This document shows positions 48,188 through 57,637 of a DNA stretch of 64,000 bases, in pieces. Each line of letters starts with the position of its first letter. Positions within the stretch are counted from its first letter, which is position 1. The position numbers and the translations under genes were made by a program. The DNA comes from Ferruginibacter sp. (GTDB lineage: Bacteria > Bacteroidota > Bacteroidia > Chitinophagales > Chitinophagaceae): positions 1 to 64,000 of the forward strand of contig JANXSK010000027.1 in the NCBI GenBank assembly GCA_025352695.1. Reading direction: 5' to 3'. The notes under the pieces were generated by a model that was not told the DNA's origin, searched no databases, and saw nothing but the letters and a program-made list of their open reading frames with translations.

Positions 48188-49951
48188 ATGATCAAACCAC
48201 TTTTACAGGTAAAAAATTTATCGATTGATTTTATTGCTGATGGTAATTTAACGAATGCCGTAAAAAACATTTCATTCAACTTGGGCCCGGGCGAAATATT
48301 AGCAATCGTAGGTGAATCTGGTTCAGGAAAATCTGTTACCGCTTTATCACTATTACAATTACTTCCAAAACAGACTAAAGCTAAAGGCCAGATTTTATTT
48401 TTACACAAAGAAAAAGCAGCCGTTGACTTACTAAAAATATCAGCAAAAGAAATAAATGGTATTCGTGGAAAAGATATCGCCATGATTTTTCAGGAACCAA
48501 TGACATCGCTTAACCCTGTATTTACCTGCGGTGAACAAGTAATGGAAACCATTCAACTGCACCAACAAATTTCTTTAAAAGATGCCAAAGAAAAAACAAG
48601 GGCGCTTTTTGAAAAAGTTAACCTACCCACCCCAGCAGAAATGCTTAATCGTTATCCCCACGAATTAAGTGGCGGACAAAAACAACGGGTAATGATTGCA
48701 ATGGCAATGTGTTGTAATCCCTCTTTATTAATTGCTGATGAGCCAACAACAGCCCTTGATGTAACTTTGCAAAAAACAATACTGCAACTTATTAAAAAAT
48801 TGCAAAAGCAAATAGGTTTAAGTGTAATTTTTATTACTCACGATCTTGATCTTATAGCTGACATTGCTGATAAAGTAGTGGTACTTTATAAAGGCGAAAT
48901 TATTGAACAGGGAGTTACAAAAGAAGTATTACAAAAGTCAAAACAACCTTACACAAAAGCCTTATTAGCGTGCAGACCAGCAAGGCATAAACGAGGAGAA
49001 AGATTGCCGGTAGTGAGCGATTTTTTTAGTGCGGTAACTAAAGATAATGCACCAGCATTTAAATCTGTTGTAATAAATGTGGTAGAAACAAAAATTAATT
49101 CTCAGTTAAAAAATGAAATAACAGACAATGATTTATCAAAACAAAATAGTTTAGCACCCGTATTGGAAGTTGAAAATTTAAATATACATTATCCTGGTAA
49201 AAAAAAGTTATTTAAAAAACCTGGAGCTTCATTTAAAGCTGTAAATGATGTAAGTTTTAAGGTGTATAAAGGCGAAACTATTGGCCTTGTTGGTGAAAGT
49301 GGTTGTGGAAAAACTACTTTAGGCAGAGCTATTCTACAATTAATACCGGCAACTTCAGGAAATATTATTTTGAATGGAATAAATTTGACAGCATTACCCC
49401 AAAAAAAATTACAACCACTTAGAAGGGATTTACAAATAGTGTTTCAGGATCCTTATGGTTCACTTAACCCACGCTTAATGATTGGCAACGCTATTATGGA
49501 GCCAATGAAAGTGCACAATATTTTGGCTACCTCTACACTACGAAAAGAAAAAGTAATTGAATTGTTGGAAAAAGTAAATTTATCCGCTGACCACTTTTAC
49601 CGTTACCCACACCAATTTAGCGGAGGACAAAGACAACGAATATGTATTGCCAGGGCGCTAGCATTGAAACCTTCCTTTTTAATATTTGATGAAAGCGTAA
49701 GTGCCTTGGATGTTAGCGTTCAGGCACAGGTATTAAACCTAATAAATAACTTGAAAAAAGATTTTGGTTTCACCTCCATTTTTATTTCACATGACTTGTC
49801 AGTTGTACGTTATATTAGCGACAGGATACTAGTTATGAGTAAAGGCCGCATTGTAGAAGAAGGCCTTGCAGATGAAGTTTATTTTTCTCCAAAAAATGAG
49901 TACACAAAAAAACTGATTGATGCAATTCCTGGAAAAATAATAATAGGATAA
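48188..49951 (+). CDS. Peptide-type ABC transporter, fused tandem ATP-binding protein (DppD-DppF/YejF-like)
   Basis: 587 residues from ATG 48188 (MIKPLLQVKNLS). Two complete nucleotide-binding domains are joined by a charged linker (about 260-320): Walker A GESGSGKS (42-49) with signature LSGGQKQR, and Walker A GESGCGKT with signature FSGGQRQR. Both contain the oligopeptide_HPY-like C-terminal extension (YTKALLACRP; YTKKLIDAIPG). It powers import of di/oligopeptides or a related solute. Permease and binding-protein genes are not adjacent, so it must work with partners elsewhere. Confidence 0.9.
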   Translation: MIKPLLQVKNLSIDFIADGNLTNAVKNISFNLGPGEILAIVGESGSGKSVTALSLLQLLPKQTKAKGQILFLHKEKAAVDLLKISAKEINGIRGKDIAMIFQEPMTSLNPVFTCGEQVMETIQLHQQISLKDAKEKTRALFEKVNLPTPAEMLNRYPHELSGGQKQRVMIAMAMCCNPSLLIADEPTTALDVTLQKTILQLIKKLQKQIGLSVIFITHDLDLIADIADKVVVLYKGEIIEQGVTKEVLQKSKQPYTKALLACRPARHKRGERLPVVSDFFSAVTKDNAPAFKSVVINVVETKINSQLKNEITDNDLSKQNSLAPVLEVENLNIHYPGKKKLFKKPGASFKAVNDVSFKVYKGETIGLVGESGCGKTTLGRAILQLIPATSGNIILNGINLTALPQKKLQPLRRDLQIVFQDPYGSLNPRLMIGNAIMEPMKVHNILATSTLRKEKVIELLEKVNLSADHFYRYPHQFSGGQRQRICIARALALKPSFLIFDESVSALDVSVQAQVLNLINNLKKDFGFTSIFISHDLSVVRYISDRILVMSKGRIVEEGLADEVYFSPKNEYTKKLIDAIPGKIIIG

Positions 49952-50053
49952 TCCTTTAAACTGTTCAACTATCGGGTTCTCTTCACTAATTTTTTTATTG
50001 ATCATAAAACACCGGTTATTGTTATTACATGCCAAAAATATAAGCTACTGATT

Positions 50054-50085
50054 AACGGATTTTGCTAATTAAATCATCCGTTTTG
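50054..50085 (+). terminator. Possible intrinsic terminator of the ABC ATPase gene
   Basis: AACGGAT (50054-50060) pairs with ATCCGTT (50076-50082) followed by a short T-run; stem 7 bp, loop 15 nt. Moderate support. Confidence 0.45.
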
Positions 50086-50102
50086 CCTAAACAAGATTAG
50101 AG

Positions 50103-50133
50103 TTTAAAAACTCCTTACAATACCTTACCTTTG
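50103..50133 (+). promoter_or_regulatory. Putative promoter of queA (TTTA-N19-TACCTTTG)
   Basis: TACCTTTG (50126-50133) fits the -7 consensus, with TTTA at 50103-50106 exactly 19 nt upstream (one base off TTTG). Implies a leader of about 105 nt before queA, which contains a GCCGT/ACGGC pairing; I do not recognise a preQ1 riboswitch. Confidence 0.55.
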
Positions 50134-50242
50134 CAATCTTTAAAATCATGCCGTAACATGATAAGTGCCTTTAAACGGCTACATATCTCTGTAAAAAACT
50201 ACAGTACAAGGTCTGATTATCATCAAAAATTTATTGATACAC

Positions 50243-51292
50243 ATGAAATTAAGTCAGTTCCGATTCGACCTTCCACTAAATCTTATTGCCCAAAACCCCA
50301 CCAAAAGAAGAGAAGACAGCCGAATGATGGTGATACATCGCAAAACCGGCGAAATAGAAAACAGAAACTTCCGCGACATCATTGAATATTTTGATGACAA
50401 AGATGTAATGGTGGTAAATAATACCAAAGTATTTCCTGCACGCATGTATGGCCGTAAAGAAAAAACAGGTGCCAAAATTGAAGTGTTTTTATTAAGAGAA
50501 TTAAATAAGCCCAACCGTTTATGGGATGTAATTGTTGACCCAGCACGTAAAATTAGGGTAGGCAATAAATTGTATTTTGGTGAAAATGATGAACTGGTAG
50601 CAGAAGTAATTGACAATACCACTAGCCGTGGACGTACCATTCGTTTTTTATGGGATGGCACTGAAGAAGAATTTAGAGTTATGTTGGATTTTATGGGAGA
50701 AACACCCCTGCCAAAATATATCAAACGCAAGCCTGATGAAGAAGATAAAGAGCGTTACCAAACAGTTTATGCTAAACATGAAGGTGCAGTCGCAGCTCCA
50801 ACAGCAGGCTTACATTTTAGCAAGGAATTAATTAAAAGACTGGAAATTAAAGGCCTTCGTTTTGCAGAAGTAACATTACATACAGGATTAGGCACTTTTC
50901 GTCCGATAGAAGTAGAAGATTTAAGTAAACATAAAATGGATGCTGAATATTATGGCATCGATGAAACCGCCTGTACCATTGTAAATAAAGCTAAAGCAGA
51001 TGGTAGAAGAATATGCTCTGTAGGTACCACCACTATGAGGGCGATGGAATCTTCCTTTACTGCACAAAAATTATTAAAACCTTCAGAAGGCTGGACAAAC
51101 ATGTTTATACATCCTCCATACAATTTTTCAATTGCTGATGCATTGGTTACAAATTTTCATTTACCAAAAACAAGTTTGTTAATTATGACCTGTGCTTTTG
51201 CAGGATATGATGTGGTGATGGAAGCGTATAAAAAAGCCATAAAAGACAAATACCGTTTCTTCAGTTATGGAGATGCTATGTTAATTGTGTAA
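50243..51292 (+). CDS. queA: tRNA preQ1(34) S-adenosylmethionine ribosyltransferase-isomerase
   Basis: Converts preQ1 at tRNA position 34 to epoxyqueuosine using the ribosyl part of SAM. 349 residues from ATG 50243 ([11 protein letters not shown]); the TTG 9 nt upstream is rejected. Signatures: [25 protein letters not shown], the AAPTAGLHF box, [21 protein letters not shown] and [11 protein letters not shown]. Full length. Monocistronic and followed by a terminator. Confidence 0.96.
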   Translation: MKLSQFRFDLPLNLIAQNPTKRREDSRMMVIHRKTGEIENRNFRDIIEYFDDKDVMVVNNTKVFPARMYGRKEKTGAKIEVFLLRELNKPNRLWDVIVDPARKIRVGNKLYFGENDELVAEVIDNTTSRGRTIRFLWDGTEEEFRVMLDFMGETPLPKYIKRKPDEEDKERYQTVYAKHEGAVAAPTAGLHFSKELIKRLEIKGLRFAEVTLHTGLGTFRPIEVEDLSKHKMDAEYYGIDETACTIVNKAKADGRRICSVGTTTMRAMESSFTAQKLLKPSEGWTNMFIHPPYNFSIADALVTNFHLPKTSLLIMTCAFAGYDVVMEAYKKAIKDKYRFFSYGDAMLIV

Positions 51293-51304
51293 TTAAAAAA
51301 AATT

Positions 51305-51340
51305 ATAAAAAAAGGCTGCAAAAATTTGCGGCTTTTTTTT
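51305..51340 (+). terminator. Intrinsic terminator of queA
   Basis: GC-containing stem around GGCTGCAAA / TTTGCGGC with one bulge, flanked by an A-run on the left and eight T on the right, 13 bp after the queA stop. Confidence 0.75.
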
Positions 51341-51583
51341 ATGAAATTTTTTATATAAAAGAAAGAAGAAAATTGTATTAATAGTAAAGAAGAAAAAAAG
51401 GGGTGTGATAGAAATCTCTCCCCGTTTAAAATCCAATATCCTATGAAAAACCAATGTATAGACGTATTATTTCTTACAATATTGCTTAAAAGGATATAAT
51501 TATTTTTTAAAGGCCTCTGTTTTAATGGTTAACCTTTCTTGGCTGATGATTTTTATTTACAAACGGCTGCTACAAAATTATAA

Positions 51584-52906
51584 TTACTCAAGACCAAATA
51601 AACCTACATTTAATAATTGCAAAGTTTGCTCTTTATAACTTTTGGATATTAAGATAGAAATATTGTGACTGCTTCCTCCATAGCTTACCATCCGAATTGG
51701 AATACCAGCAAGTGTCTTAAATAATTGCTGCATCACATCTTTAGTTTCAGTTATTTCGTTACCAACTATCGAAACAATTGTTTGATTGGTATCAATTTCT
51801 ACGCTGCCAAATGGCTCCAGTTCCTTAATGATGGCAGGCAGGTTGGTATCATTATCAATCGTTAAAGAAACCCCAACTTCTGATGTAGTGATCATATCAA
51901 TAGATGTGCGATGCTTTTCAAAAACTTCAAATATTTTTCTTAAAAAACCATACGCTAGCAACATACGGCTGCTTTTTATTTTTATGGCAGTAATACCATC
52001 TTTTGCTGCTACTGCTTTTACCCCTACGCTACCTGCCAGCTCAGTTATTAAAGTTCCTTTTGCTTCAGGCTGCATGGTGTTTAATAATTTTACCGGCACT
52101 TTATAAAATTGTGCAGGCCAAATACTTGCCGGATGTAAAATTTTTGCCCCAAAATAGGCTAGCTCAGCAGCTTCTTCAAAACTCATTTGTTCAATTGCCA
52201 CTGTTTTCTTAACCACCCTTGGATCATTGTTGTGCATGCCATCAATATCTGTCCATATTTCGCAAACAGACGCATTGACTGCTGCAGCAATCAATGATGC
52301 ACTGTAATCACTACCGCCTCTTTTTAAATTATCCACTTCTCCTTTTGCATTTCTGCTGATAAAACCTTGTGTAATAAAGATGCTTTTATCTTGATGGCGT
52401 TGTAGAATTTGAGCCAGCTTTACTTTTATACTTCCAATCTGCGGCTCATCATCATTATCAATTGTCATAAAATCCAAGGCAGGAATCAATGCATGGTCAA
52501 TTCCTTTCTCAGCAAGATAAACTGAAAATAATTTTGTACTCAGCAATTCGCCCTGAGCTAGAATATCTTTGTTCAGCGCTTCGCTAAAAGATATTCTTAA
52601 AATGATATGAAGAAACTCAAAATGCTCTGTAATAATATTTTTAGCACTTGCTAGGGCTGCATCGGTTTTAACCAATTGTACAATAAAATTTTGGTAATGC
52701 GCTTCCAATGCCTCAATTTGTTGTTTGGCAGTATTTCTGTCAGCATTGGCCAAAGAATTGCTAATTTCCACCAGTGCATTGGTAGTGCCACTTAAGGCTG
52801 ATAGTACAACAATTTTAGACTCCGCATCTTTAATAATCAATTTTGCTACTTCATGCATTCTTTCAGGTTTGCCTACGCTAGTGCCACCAAACTTCATTAT
52901 TTTCAT
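51584..52906 (-). CDS. lysC: Aspartate kinase (monofunctional, lysine-type)
   Basis: First step of the aspartate family pathway (aspartate to aspartyl-4-phosphate). 440 residues: kinase domain with KFGGTSVG (5-12), SALSGTT, the RGGSDYSA segment and FGAKILHP, then two ACT domains from about 300 that sense an end-product amino acid (Lys or Thr). It is not fused to homoserine dehydrogenase, unlike ThrA. ATG at 52906. A 291-bp region with an imperfect GGGG/CCCC hairpin (51401-51424) lies downstream. Monocistronic here. Confidence 0.93.
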   Translation of the reverse strand: MKIMKFGGTSVGKPERMHEVAKLIIKDAESKIVVLSALSGTTNALVEISNSLANADRNTAKQQIEALEAHYQNFIVQLVKTDAALASAKNIITEHFEFLHIILRISFSEALNKDILAQGELLSTKLFSVYLAEKGIDHALIPALDFMTIDNDDEPQIGSIKVKLAQILQRHQDKSIFITQGFISRNAKGEVDNLKRGGSDYSASLIAAAVNASVCEIWTDIDGMHNNDPRVVKKTVAIEQMSFEEAAELAYFGAKILHPASIWPAQFYKVPVKLLNTMQPEAKGTLITELAGSVGVKAVAAKDGITAIKIKSSRMLLAYGFLRKIFEVFEKHRTSIDMITTSEVGVSLTIDNDTNLPAIIKELEPFGSVEIDTNQTIVSIVGNEITETKDVMQQLFKTLAGIPIRMVSYGGSSHNISILISKSYKEQTLQLLNVGLFGLE

Positions 52907-52984
52907 TGCTATAAATATTTAATTGGATTGCAAATATAATTACACGAAAATTATAAGGATAATTTTTCCTTTACGAATAAATTT

Positions 52985-54061
52985 TTAAAATGACAGGCCG
53001 AATTTTTCACCCAATTCCTGCAAGTCTTTTATAACAGATTCAATTAAAGGTATTCCTTCATTTAACCTTTCAATTTCTATAGCCGTTTCTGGCTCGCCGG
53101 GTATAATAACTTTTTGTTGACCGGCAACTGTTTTAGCCGATCTAAAACGTTGTATCCATCTATCCATATGCGTTTTAAAGTCTATAGCAGGTCTAAAAGC
53201 ATCAATACGCATTGCCCCAAAAAAATGGCCAATACCTTCACCCGGCATATTTTCCGGCATAGAAAGATAAGCAGGAAAAGGTGGTACCCAAGGCCCATAA
53301 TTAGCACCACTCAAAATACCGGAAAAAATATCTACAATACTACCCAGCATGTAGCCTTTGTGGCTACCATGATCTTTATCGCCCCCCAATGGCAATAAGG
53401 CACCTCCGTTTTTTACTTCAGCGGCATCGGTACTTGACGCTCCGTTTTTTGTTTGTACCCATCCACTGGGCGTTTCCATATTTTTCCGAAGCAGCATTTC
53501 CAACTTTCCATTGGCTGCAGTGGTTGTAGCAAAATCAGCTACAAATGGAGCTTCGATACCGGCAGGAATGGCTACCGCAATCGGATTGGTACCTAACAAT
53601 CTTTCTACCGAAAAAGTGGGCACTACCAATGGCGAAGCATTGGTCATGGCAATACCAATCATATCATGCTCCAAAGCCATCATGGCATGTATACCTGCAA
53701 TACCAAAATGGTTACTGTTTTTTACACTTACCCAACCCGTACCTACGTTTTTTGCTTTATTTATTGCTATTTGCATGGCTGCCGGCGCAACTATCAAACC
53801 CAGCCCTTTGTCACCATCAACGGTGGCGGTGGAAGGCGTTTCATGAACGATTGAAATAATTGGATTGGCTTTTACCCTATTCACTTGCCATAACCTTGTA
53901 TAGCCAGATAAACGGGCAATGCCATGGCTATCTACTCCTCGTAGATCCGCTGATAGCAATACTTTAGCTGCTGATGCGGCATTTGCTTCGGTACAACCTA
54001 TTTTAAGGAAAATATTTTTTGAGAAAGAAAAAAGTTGTTCGTAAGGATATAGCAAAGCCAT
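52985..54061 (-). CDS. Ldh-family (malate/L-lactate/ureidoglycolate-type) dehydrogenase
   Basis: 358-residue NAD(P)-dependent oxidoreductase of the type 2 malate/lactate dehydrogenase fold. Family segments: DLRGVDSHGIARL, SNHFGIAGIHAMMAL (catalytic His region), GTNPIAVAIPAG and DHGSHKGYML. The substrate (malate, lactate, sulfolactate or ureidoglycolate) cannot be decided. Lies upstream of lysC on the same strand with a 78-bp gap. Confidence 0.9.
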   Translation of the reverse strand: MALLYPYEQLFSFSKNIFLKIGCTEANAASAAKVLLSADLRGVDSHGIARLSGYTRLWQVNRVKANPIISIVHETPSTATVDGDKGLGLIVAPAAMQIAINKAKNVGTGWVSVKNSNHFGIAGIHAMMALEHDMIGIAMTNASPLVVPTFSVERLLGTNPIAVAIPAGIEAPFVADFATTTAANGKLEMLLRKNMETPSGWVQTKNGASSTDAAEVKNGGALLPLGGDKDHGSHKGYMLGSIVDIFSGILSGANYGPWVPPFPAYLSMPENMPGEGIGHFFGAMRIDAFRPAIDFKTHMDRWIQRFRSAKTVAGQQKVIIPGEPETAIEIERLNEGIPLIESVIKDLQELGEKFGLSF

Positions 54062-54193
54062 CGATAATAAATTTTTTGTGGTGATAATTTTAGAAAGTGT
54101 TTGTATTGATGCCGTTGATCCTATTTATAAAAATGTATAAGAGGGCGTTGCAACGATGATGATAAAAGATTAAATGTTAGGACCACACATTTT

Positions 54194-54964
54194 TTAAAAT
54201 TGCAGGTGCCTCACCGTTAGCCCATCATTGATCAATTGTTTTAAAGAATCAATACCTATTTTTAAATGACGCTCTACATATTCTGAAGTTACTTTTTTAT
54301 CACTGTCTTCCGTTTTTATTCCTTCTGGCACCATTGGACTATCGCTTACCAATAACAGTGCGCCGGTAGAAATTTTATTATAAAAACCAACTGTAAAAAT
54401 AGTGGCAGTCTCCATATCAATGGCGTATGCCCTTATCCGCTGCAGGTATTCTTTAAATACTTCATCATGCTCCCAAACTCGCCGGTTGGTAGTGTAAACT
54501 GTGCCAGTCCAGTAATCGCAGGCATAATCACGTATGGTGGTTGAGATGGCTTTTTGCAACATAAAAGAAGGCAATGCGGGCACTTCGGGCGGAAAATAAT
54601 CGTTGCTGGTTCCTTCGCCCCTTATAGCCGCAATGGGTAAAATAAGGTCGCCAATTTTGTTACGCTTTTTTAAGCCGCCACATTTACCCAAAAATAATAC
54701 CGCCTTGGGTTTGATGGCCGTTAACAAGTCCATCACGGTAGCTGCACCGGGGCTACCCATTCCAAAATTAATAATGGTAATATTATCAGCTGTGGCACAT
54801 TGCATGGGCCGCTCCAAACCTACAATTTTCACTTTGTTCCATTTAGCAAACATGGCAACATAATTAGAAAAATTAGTGAGTAAAATATATTCTCCAAAGT
54901 TTTTAAGTTGCTCTCCTGTATAACGGGGTAACCAGTTTTCTACTATATCTTCTTTCGTCTTCAT
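54194..54964 (-). CDS. amn: AMP nucleosidase
   Basis: Splits AMP into adenine and ribose 5-phosphate, helping set adenylate levels. 256-residue phosphorylase-fold protein with INFGMGSPGAATVMDLL, FLGKCGGLKK and the C-terminal AIDMETATIFTVGFYNK and LLLVSDSPM blocks. Matches the short Bacteroidota form, without the N-terminal regulatory domain of E. coli Amn. ATG at 54964; divergent from the HsdR-N-like gene. Confidence 0.92.
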   Translation of the reverse strand: MKTKEDIVENWLPRYTGEQLKNFGEYILLTNFSNYVAMFAKWNKVKIVGLERPMQCATADNITIINFGMGSPGAATVMDLLTAIKPKAVLFLGKCGGLKKRNKIGDLILPIAAIRGEGTSNDYFPPEVPALPSFMLQKAISTTIRDYACDYWTGTVYTTNRRVWEHDEVFKEYLQRIRAYAIDMETATIFTVGFYNKISTGALLLVSDSPMVPEGIKTEDSDKKVTSEYVERHLKIGIDSLKQLINDGLTVRHLQF

Positions 54965-55026
54965 TAAATGTATCGGTTTATTCGTTTATTTGCTATTGTT
55001 AAAAATACAAATATTTTTCCCATCTC

Positions 55027-55461
55027 ATGATAAAGATAGCATACCCGCCATATCAGCATAAAATAAAGAAGGAGCTTGATAAAGAATTAATATTTGATGA
55101 AATTCGCAAACAATGGATCATGCTTATGCCGGAAGAATGGGTGCGACAGAATTTTTTGCAATATTTAATTCAGGTAAAAAATTATCCGGCTTCGTTAATT
55201 GCAGTAGAAAAAGAAATTTTTTTGGGTGATGTAAAAAAGCGTTTTGATATTATAGTGTATGATAAAAATACAAAGCCATGGATGTTGATTGAATGTAAAG
55301 AAATGAATGTGCCATTGAACAATGCTGTGTTAAGTCAGGTGTTGAGATACAATATTAATTTGCGAGTGCCTTATCTTGTTATAACCAATGGTAGTTATTG
55401 TTATGCATTCATCAATACAAACAACAAATTACAGGAATTAAATGAGCTGCCTGCATTTTGA
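55027..55461 (+). CDS. HsdR-N-like PD-(D/E)XK nuclease-domain protein, stand-alone
   Basis: 144 residues matching the type I restriction enzyme R N-terminal domain. A nuclease core is visible: D (in RFDIIVYD) and E-C-K (in MLIECKEM), then a Q (VLSQVLRYN). The helicase and specificity/modification parts of a restriction system are absent, so it is not a functional R subunit. Widespread as a solo gene in Bacteroidota with unknown role. Divergent from amn by 62 bp. Confidence 0.85.
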   Translation: MIKIAYPPYQHKIKKELDKELIFDEIRKQWIMLMPEEWVRQNFLQYLIQVKNYPASLIAVEKEIFLGDVKKRFDIIVYDKNTKPWMLIECKEMNVPLNNAVLSQVLRYNINLRVPYLVITNGSYCYAFINTNNKLQELNELPAF

Positions 55462-55500
55462 AAAACCTTAAATTTTTTCATTGTAATTTTTAATAGGACT

Positions 55501-55596
55501 ATGATGATTAAACTTATACGTTGGCTAACACTAAAAATGACGACAAGGAAATTATACATTGCCTTATTCGCCATTTTGATATTTTTAAACAGTTGA
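55501..55596 (+). other. Small ORF (31 codons), possible lipoprotein remnant
   Basis: ATG 55501 opens a 31-codon frame ending with a hydrophobic segment ALFAILIFLNS then TGA. A lipoprotein signal would continue with Cys (TGC/TGT) at precisely the position of the TGA. Could be chance, a hydrophobic micropeptide or a truncated lipoprotein gene; no downstream continuation is recognisable. Confidence 0.25.
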
Positions 55597-55604
55597 TCGG
55601 ATTT

Positions 55605-56168
55605 TTAAACAACCATAATTTCTTTTTCTTTTGCCTCCAGGTGTTTTTCTATTAACAAAATAAAACGATTGGTAAGTTCCTGCATTTCGGCTTCCGCATC
55701 TTTTGCGGCGTCTTCACTAAGCCCGTCTTTTTGCAATTTTTTAATTTGTTCAATAGCATCTCTACGAATATTGCGGATAGAAATTTTTCCATTTTCCCCT
55801 TCGCTATTGCACCTTTTTACCAGCTCTTTTCTTCTTTCTTCAGTTAATGGAGGTAAAAATAAACGTATGTAATTACCATCATTTTGAGGGTTGATTCCAA
55901 TATTGCTGGCAATGATAGCTCTTTCAATAGGCTGCAACATATTTTTTTCCCAGGGCTGAACGGAGATTGTACGTGCATCTAAAACTGAAATATTAGCGAT
56001 TTGTGCAATTGGTGTTGGGGAGCCGTAATAATCTGCAACTATCCCATCCAGCATATTGGGATTTGCTTTACCAGCACGAATTTTCACCAATTCTGTTTCA
56101 AGAAAACTAATTGCTTTTTTCATTGTGGATTCTGTATCCAATTTAATGAGTTCTAATTCTTCTGACAT
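55605..56168 (-). CDS. frr: Ribosome recycling factor
   Basis: Releases ribosomes from mRNA after termination with EF-G. 187 residues, full length, with RAGKANPNMLDGIVADYYG, ISVQPWEKNML, NIGINPQNDG and the C-terminal helix QELTNRFILLIEKHLEAKE. pyrH, a frequent neighbour, is not here. The ATG is at 56168; the WecA-like gene upstream is on the same strand. Confidence 0.96.
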   Translation of the reverse strand: MSEELELIKLDTESTMKKAISFLETELVKIRAGKANPNMLDGIVADYYGSPTPIAQIANISVLDARTISVQPWEKNMLQPIERAIIASNIGINPQNDGNYIRLFLPPLTEERRKELVKRCNSEGENGKISIRNIRRDAIEQIKKLQKDGLSEDAAKDAEAEMQELTNRFILLIEKHLEAKEKEIMVV

Positions 56169-56255
56169 AAAATAGAAAATTAATTGGATGTAAAACTAAA
56201 GAAAAGAACAATAGGCAAATAAATAATTGGCAAACTAAAAATAAAAGGAAAAAAA

Positions 56256-57380
56256 TTAACTGGCTTCTACAGATTTGGGAACAATGGTTAATATATTATG
56301 AGATTTTATTACCCCATCTCTCGACTTTAAGTTTCGGATTGAAGCAAGTTTATTTTTAGGACGTCTATAATAAATAACTGCAATCAAGGCACAGGAGATA
56401 GTCAACAAAATATTTATAACAATGGTAGTACCAAGGCTACGCAAAAAGAACGCTAATAAAATAAATCCAATATTGGTTCCTACACAAAGCAATGTAATTC
56501 TTGTATGACTAAAACCAAGTTCCAATAAAAAATGATGTACATGGTTTCTATCAGGACTAAAAGGAGAGCGTCTTTTAAAAATACGTAAGGCAAACACCCG
56601 CAAAGTATCAAACAAAGGAACAATTAATATAGCAATACCTATTGCGGGAGCAGCTTCTAAAGGAAATGAAACGGCGGAAGAATCGGCGATATTAATAAAT
56701 TTAACCACCATTATGGAATTGATAAGTCCAATTAGCAATGACCCTGTATCACCCATAAATATTTTTGCAGGAGAGAAATTGTAAATTAAAAACCCAATTA
56801 AACTACCGGCAAGCGAGAATGCCATAACTGCATACAACAACTGACTTGCATAATAAAAATAAGCACCAAAAACCAATGCAGTTAACAGTCCCAAACTGCC
56901 AGCCAAACCATCCACACCATCAATTAAATTAAAAGAATTGATTATGACAATAATTGTAAAAACCGTTAGTACTATACTTGCCAAATGTGGAATAGTATAA
57001 ATTCCTAAAAACCCATGCATATTTGAAATTTGCACTCCCCCAAACTTAATGATAATACCTGCAGCAATTAATTGCCCTATGAATTTTTTTGCTGCAGATA
57101 AAACAAGTATATCATCTTTGATACCCAAAAAGAAAATAACGATTGCTGCTGCTGCAAAATATTGTAGCTCATTACTTGCAACTGGTGCACCTAATAATGT
57201 TGCTAAAATAAAGCCCCCAAAAATTCCAAGTCCACCTAGTGTAGGAATTACCATTTTATGAACTTTACGTTCGTCAGGCTCATCAAATAATTTTTTGCGC
57301 CTTGCAACCTCAATAATAACAGGGATTGCAAAAAAAGTAACCATAAAAGCGAAAGTAAAACTTAATAATATGTTGTCCAT
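56256..57380 (-). CDS. MraY/WecA-family undecaprenyl-phosphate glycosyl-1-phosphate transferase
   Basis: 374 residues with about 11 membrane helices. It transfers a sugar 1-phosphate (probably GlcNAc) to undecaprenyl phosphate for surface polysaccharide. Conserved loops: DEPDERKVHK, LIDGVDGLAG (catalytic Asp pair), FMGDTGS and the WecA-type HVHH motif. HVHH favours WecA over MraY, which is also supported by the absence of mur genes nearby. Confidence 0.9.
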   Translation of the reverse strand: MDNILLSFTFAFMVTFFAIPVIIEVARRKKLFDEPDERKVHKMVIPTLGGLGIFGGFILATLLGAPVASNELQYFAAAAIVIFFLGIKDDILVLSAAKKFIGQLIAAGIIIKFGGVQISNMHGFLGIYTIPHLASIVLTVFTIIVIINSFNLIDGVDGLAGSLGLLTALVFGAYFYYASQLLYAVMAFSLAGSLIGFLIYNFSPAKIFMGDTGSLLIGLINSIMVVKFINIADSSAVSFPLEAAPAIGIAILIVPLFDTLRVFALRIFKRRSPFSPDRNHVHHFLLELGFSHTRITLLCVGTNIGFILLAFFLRSLGTTIVINILLTISCALIAVIYYRRPKNKLASIRNLKSRDGVIKSHNILTIVPKSVEAS

Positions 57381-57589
57381 GAAGGCATGTTAAATATGGT
57401 AATGATTACAAAATATTTACTAACCCAAACTCTATTCCAAAAAATCCACAATCAATTATAAAGGAAGGTTAATTTACTAATTTTAATAGCTAATTTGTTA
57501 ACTGCTGGCACATTAATAAATATTTATAGCAAAATAACGGATAAATTGTCAACTTATTATTATACGATAAAATTCATATTATTTTTTAC

Positions 57590-57620
57590 TTTGGTAATGT
57601 AGGTAATTGAAGTACGTTTG
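57590..57620 (+). promoter_or_regulatory. Promoter of the transketolase gene (TTTG-N19-TACGTTTG)
   Basis: TTTG at 57590-57593 and TACGTTTG at 57613-57620 with exactly 19 nt between: the best Bacteroidota-type promoter in the window. The leader to ATG 57638 is about 10-17 nt. Confidence 0.75.
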
Positions 57621-57637
57621 CATACAAAATTATAAAA

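Noticed and set aside
50131-50385. 84-codon ORF overlapping the queA leader
   Set aside because: It overlaps queA out of frame, is basic low-complexity and begins inside the putative promoter.
55027-55461. Type I restriction system
   Set aside because: Only an HsdR-N-like domain is present; no helicase, methylase or specificity gene is nearby.
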